From contig NC_134509.1 in the NCBI RefSeq assembly GCF_027942865.1, positions 15,960,017-16,024,016 on the forward strand: 64,000 bases of DNA. The letters are read 5' to 3'. Below, one piece after another: positions 60,501 through 64,000 of the stretch. A program made the position numbers and the translations under genes. Under the pieces are notes generated by a model. The model saw only the letters and a program-made list of their open reading frames with translations, ran no database searches and was not told the origin of the DNA. How positions within the stretch are numbered: the stretch's first letter is position 1; each line of letters starts with the position of its first letter. Origin of the DNA: Odontesthes bonariensis. Lineage: Eukaryota > Chordata > Actinopteri > Atheriniformes > Atherinopsidae.

Positions 60501-63107
60501 AAGTGTAAAGTAATCTGCAAGGTGTGTCTCTCTGTGTAAGACAGCTGATATTACAGCCAATATTGACAGGAAAATCAAACAATAGGTGGGACTGCAACAC
60601 TGGAATGATGAACACAATCAGCTTCTTAAATTAGCTACTGAATGTGAACTGACTGAAAAATAGTCCATAATATTAGTCCCAAAGTGGAAAAGGGAACCTG
60701 GTAATGCGACAAAGAAACTTAAGGTCGTTTCAAAGTTGGGTTTTTTTGTGAAGCCAACACAAACGTCAATAATCTAGGTTAGCTTCAAGGAAAAAAAAGC
60801 ACTGTGCATCCTCAATCTGGGGGGCAAAAAACACATCTCAAAAGCTGAACGTGGGCCATGTTTTGGGGCATATGTGGATCAAATACAGACCTCATTGGGC
60901 ACCACCAATGTGTAGTTTTGCCTATTATAGTATAGAGAGTCTGCTTGGAAAACATGTCCCCTACGTGTGTGTTATAAGAGTGTTTACAGAAAGAGGTATT
61001 CTGCTCTAGCCCATACATTTTAAGCACATACTGCCATTACAAAATACTGATTAACTTGACATACAATGTCAATGGAATGAATGTTTAGGAAGTCAAATTA
61101 AGTTCTAGCTTTTCCTTTGTTTATCTTTCTTTTTCCCCCATCTGCTTTAGATCTGTCAGAGAGCAGCTAAATATGGTTTTTAAATTAATAAAATTTATTC
61201 AGAAGGTAACGTCTTCACTCAAATTTTAGTGTGAATCTATTCAGAAGGTATTGTGGCGAAAGAGGATTTACGAGTGGGTAAAATTGATTACATGTATATA
61301 GAATGCTGCATGGGGAGGTAGATGTGTGCCTTGATAAGATGGAAACTGGGGACGGGGTGAGGGTCCCCTTTGATGCTTTTGGGAGGGCAATCCTTTGCAT
61401 ATGTGTGCTTTTTTTTTTCAAAATTTCTATCTTTACACATGCTTTCAATCCTTACCTCAGTCTGCAGTCTTTCAAAAGAGCCAAGCTTCAGTTCCTGAGT
61501 TAGATTGTCTTAAAAGTAATAAGTGTCATGAGTGTACCTGTGTAATAGAGCAGGCATGGTACAGCCACCAAGAGCTCCAACCCGAGAACGATGAGCAGTG
61601 CATAGGTGCGTACAGTCTGTGATAATTTTGTGGCCAGAAGAACCAGTATCAGGACATTTCCTGTTCACATAAAAAAGAAAAAATACAAACACTTTACTGC
61701 CACCTTGTGGAGAACACTAACCTCGACATGAACAGTAAATTCTTACACACTTTCCCAATATGTGAGCTGCTCTACCTGCAGAGTGAATGGTGAGTGGCAC
61801 ATGTTTCAGCCCCTGTGTCTGTCTGTAAAATCTCAGGTATCCTCTGCTTCGTACTCTGTTGTGGTGGTGCTGCACGCAGCCAGTGAATATCAGCACCAGC
61901 ATCCACAAACCGGCCTTCCCGAACACGATGACACTGTCGCCCTTCACATTATTCAAAATACTCATACACATCTCCTCTTGGCCAAACTTCAGCACACACA
62001 GCACAGCCACACATATCGACAACACGACATACAGAACCTAAAAAGAAACAGAGAAAGCAGAGGAAGTGAGACAGACGTATCCTGGGATTTTGTCACAGAC
62101 AAAGACATATTTTGACCATTATCGTAAACAAACAAAAAAAAATTGACCAGGATTAGAAGCTAGAGTGGAAAAATGCATTCAGATGTGCCGCACTAGTCGG
62201 AGCACGCTTCAAAAGCAGAGCAAAAAGTACCTAACAACAACGATTCTGCTGACTATTTTCTTGAAAGATCAATGACAAAGCAATGTCTTATGGCGGCTAT
62301 AATTGAAGGTACTGTGGCAAAAGTACGTCATAACATCGAACAGAAATAAGATTCACAGAAAAATGTTGTTAATAAGGTGTGATTGCATATGTGCATATCA
62401 TACATGCAGTAGAGACAGCAGAGTGGCATGGCAGGGTGTTGGCACAGCCTGAAACTCTCTCCTGATAGCAGAGTGGAGGGCATCAGCAGAGATCAGCGGT
62501 CCATCCACCAAGGAGTCTTCCTCTAAGCTTCGGTTCACATCTGCTGATGAACCTGCCTGCTAAAATGAAGAGATCTTCACAGTGAGAATTTATTCTAAAA
62601 GGGGATGAGGGGGTCTACCCTCTTCCCTTTGGGACAATATTAACAACTGAATCACCACTTTTTTTTAAATTACCTACTGAGCAGAGTATGACTTAGATAG
62701 AGGGACATTTGTCCCTTTTTTTAAAAACTATATAACGTTGCGTCTGTCTGGACAGTTTCTTGAATTCATAATTTTATGTCCAGTTTCACCACCCGATGGC
62801 ACACAAATGCAGTCATAGAGAGTAAAAAAATGACTATATATAGTTTATGTGCAAGTAAATGAAAGAGAAACTGATATACATGACCACAAAGATAAGTCTT
62901 AGCAGACGCGAGATCGGTTTAGAGCTGACATTTTGCTAAAATGCATATGTACAACAGACACAACAGACGCAGTTGTTGGTACGCAACAAAAGAGAGTAGC
63001 GCTAGCTAGTTCCCATGCTAGCTGGCTAGTTAGCCGTTGACATGACAACCAGTTAACGTTAAATGATAGGTACATACGGTATAAACCGATGGTCCTTTTG
63101 GATCCAT
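53127..63107 (-). CDS. tmem192: Transmembrane protein 192 homologue
   Basis: Six coding exons in transcript order: 63107-63078, 62559-62404, 62037-61776, 61660-61538, 54263-54158 and 53241-53127. Phases agree and the sum is 792 nt or 263 aa (human 271). The acidic N-terminal part ends [20 protein letters not shown]. Membrane segments follow in [49 protein letters not shown] and [38 protein letters not shown] and [15 protein letters not shown] match the family. The cytoplasmic coiled-coil tail [20 protein letters not shown] ends in [13 protein letters not shown]. The family is a lysosomal/late endosomal homodimer. Intron 4 is 7.3 kb. Exon 2 has a TAGCAG (NAGNAG) acceptor. The assignment is firm. 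Confidence 0.95.
55041..55113. repeat. (TA)n(TG)n compound microsatellite
   Basis: About 52 nt of TA followed by about 18 nt of TG. Confidence 0.95.
55785..56200. repeat. Dispersed fish repeat (GAGGACCCAGGTGCAGACAC type)
   Basis: GGCGAGGAAGGAGGACCCAG and GTGCAGACACAGCTTGAGAG begin a purine-rich block that ends in GAGG/GACAAG phrases. The start resembles 11451-11510 (GTGGACCCGAATGCAGACAC). Minus-strand frames here are Phe/Ser-rich artefacts of the purine bias. Confidence 0.5.
57925..58007. repeat. (GT)n microsatellite, about 40 units
   Basis: The longest simple repeat in the window. Confidence 0.95.
60470..60498. repeat. (GT)n microsatellite
   Basis: About 14 GT units. Confidence 0.95.
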
Positions 63108-63186
63108 TTCTTTCAGGCTTTTAAAGAGCAAGTGTAACAACAAACAACATAAGTTAACATATCTGTTGCAAGGGCGGTAAACGTAA

Positions 63187-63194
63187 ACTTCCGG
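63187..63194. promoter_or_regulatory. ETS-type motif in tmem192 promoter
   Basis: ACTTCCGG lies 80 bp upstream of the tmem192 start codon (on the coding strand CCGGAAGT, the consensus ETS site). This is typical of housekeeping promoters. No TATA box is evident. Confidence 0.4.
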
Positions 63195-63199
63195 TTCCC

Positions 63200-63850
63200 C
63201 CTTTTTCTTTGTCCGTTCTCTGTTAACATTCTTTTCCTAGCTTGATAGTTCCGATGTAACAGCAAATTCTCTGATCTGATAAAGATTTGTAATCACTTGA
63301 AATAATTTATTGAACTTTTTGCATTCATTTTGCATGCCAGTTATTTAACTCTGGGTGTTGTTTGTGGAATTGACGTTTGTCAATATCTAACGGTGGAATG
63401 AAAATAATCTGAAAAAATTGTTCCACACAAATACATTTTTGACAAAATTCGTGATCTTCTCCCTTTTCTGAGAATATTTCAGGATCACAATTTTTGGCCA
63501 CCGGCTATCAGTTGTGAGCATATCTAAATACTCTAAAGTTTAAAGGAGTTTTTAGAGCATAGCTCATACATGAGAGTATGAAATAAGGTAGGACAAAGTA
63601 TGTATGCAATTGTCATACCGGTGGGCCACTCCTTCAGTATTTGGGTCACATAATCTAACAGGTCATTGAATTTGTTTTTACACCTCTGATTTTCTTCCAA
63701 AACATAAAGTTATTGTATAAAAAAATTGAAACAGTAATGTACATGTTGATCAAAGTAGGGACATTTCTTAAATAAATTCATAGAAATTATTGCTTAAGGT
63801 TAATTTGGGTTGAGTAAAGAAAGAAAGTAAATAAAAAACTCATTTAAAAT
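63200..63850. other. Intergenic DNA right of tmem192, nothing supported
   Basis: AT-rich, without recognisable exons or repeats. Confidence 0.4.
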
Positions 63851-63852
63851 AT

Positions 63853-63858
63853 TTTATT
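63853..63858 (-). terminator. Poly(A) signal of an unidentified minus-strand gene entering from the right
   Basis: Minus-strand AATAAA (plus TTTATT) with an AT-rich downstream region. The 140 nt to the window edge would be its 3' untranslated region or last codons. None of the three frames gives a recognisable C-terminus, so the gene is not named. Confidence 0.35.
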
Positions 63859-64000
63859 GATAAACATACAGTTGCTATAAAATACAACAAACTGCGCTTT
63901 GTTCCTCGGTGGGATGAAGACGCTGTTGGATGTCTTGATGGATATAAGACAGAGGAAAGAGTGAGTCAGCTCGTACTCTAAGGAGGCAACGTTTGTGATA

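Larger units (their letters stand above)
54264..61537 (-). other. tmem192 intron 4 (7.3 kb): repeats and simple sequence
   Basis: It contains a TA/TG microsatellite (55041-55113), a dispersed repeat (55785-56200), a very long GT run (57925-58007) and a GT run at 60470-60498. One exon-like short frame on the plus strand is listed under findings. Otherwise I see nothing supported. Confidence 0.5.

Noticed and set aside
63841-64000. Assignment of the right-edge gene to klhl2, the human neighbour of TMEM192
   Set aside because: The poly(A) signal is on the minus strand, so its orientation differs from human KLHL2, and no C-terminal residues match.

Overview
The window is vertebrate nuclear DNA, most likely from a teleost fish and probably a percomorph. 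Coding exons are short and separated by GT-AG introns. There are many CA/GT and TA microsatellites, and there are remnants of fish-type transposons (Tc1/mariner, PIF/Harbinger-like MITEs, TTAA-target elements, L2-like and RTE-like LINEs, a tRNA-derived SINE). The gene order tma16 - marchf1 - smim31 - apela - tmem192 matches the conserved block on human 4q32. I recognised the genes by reading translated exons against remembered family sequences, not by database search.

Layout. 1-7.8 kb: mostly repeats and unexplained intergenic DNA, with one striking 660-bp inverted repeat at 6975-7634. 7.85-9.56 kb (-): an uncharacterised zinc-finger gene with a SWIM-like segment. 9.6-12.7 kb: transposon relics. 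12.73-16.99 kb (+): tma16 in seven coding exons. 18.72-32.26 kb (-): marchf1, a membrane RING-CH ubiquitin ligase, with an 819-nt frame-preserving cassette exon between its N-terminal exons and its RING exon. 35.2-44.0 kb (+): smim31, a one-pass micro-membrane protein, preceded 8.5 kb upstream by a second homologous first coding exon of exactly the same length and splice phase. The DNA between these exons is packed with nested transposons: an L2-like LINE split by a PIF-like element (itself carrying a Harbinger-like MITE) and by a stack of TTAA elements, one of which retains the two ends of a THAP gene. 49.4-52.0 kb (+): apela, the Apelin-receptor ligand Elabela/Toddler. 53.13-63.11 kb (-): tmem192 in six coding exons, with the start of its transcript near 63.1 kb. 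63.85 kb: a poly(A) signal for another minus-strand transcript that enters from the right edge.

The genes are independent eukaryotic transcription units, not an operon. tma16 and marchf1 are convergent, as are apela and tmem192. The points most worth following are the doubled smim31 first exon, the marchf1 cassette whose two alternative junctions both supply the first RING cysteine from behind UG-repeat acceptors, the TTAA-element stack with its gene-sized remnant and 455-bp direct repeat, and a possible small secreted protein at 44.6-44.9 kb.
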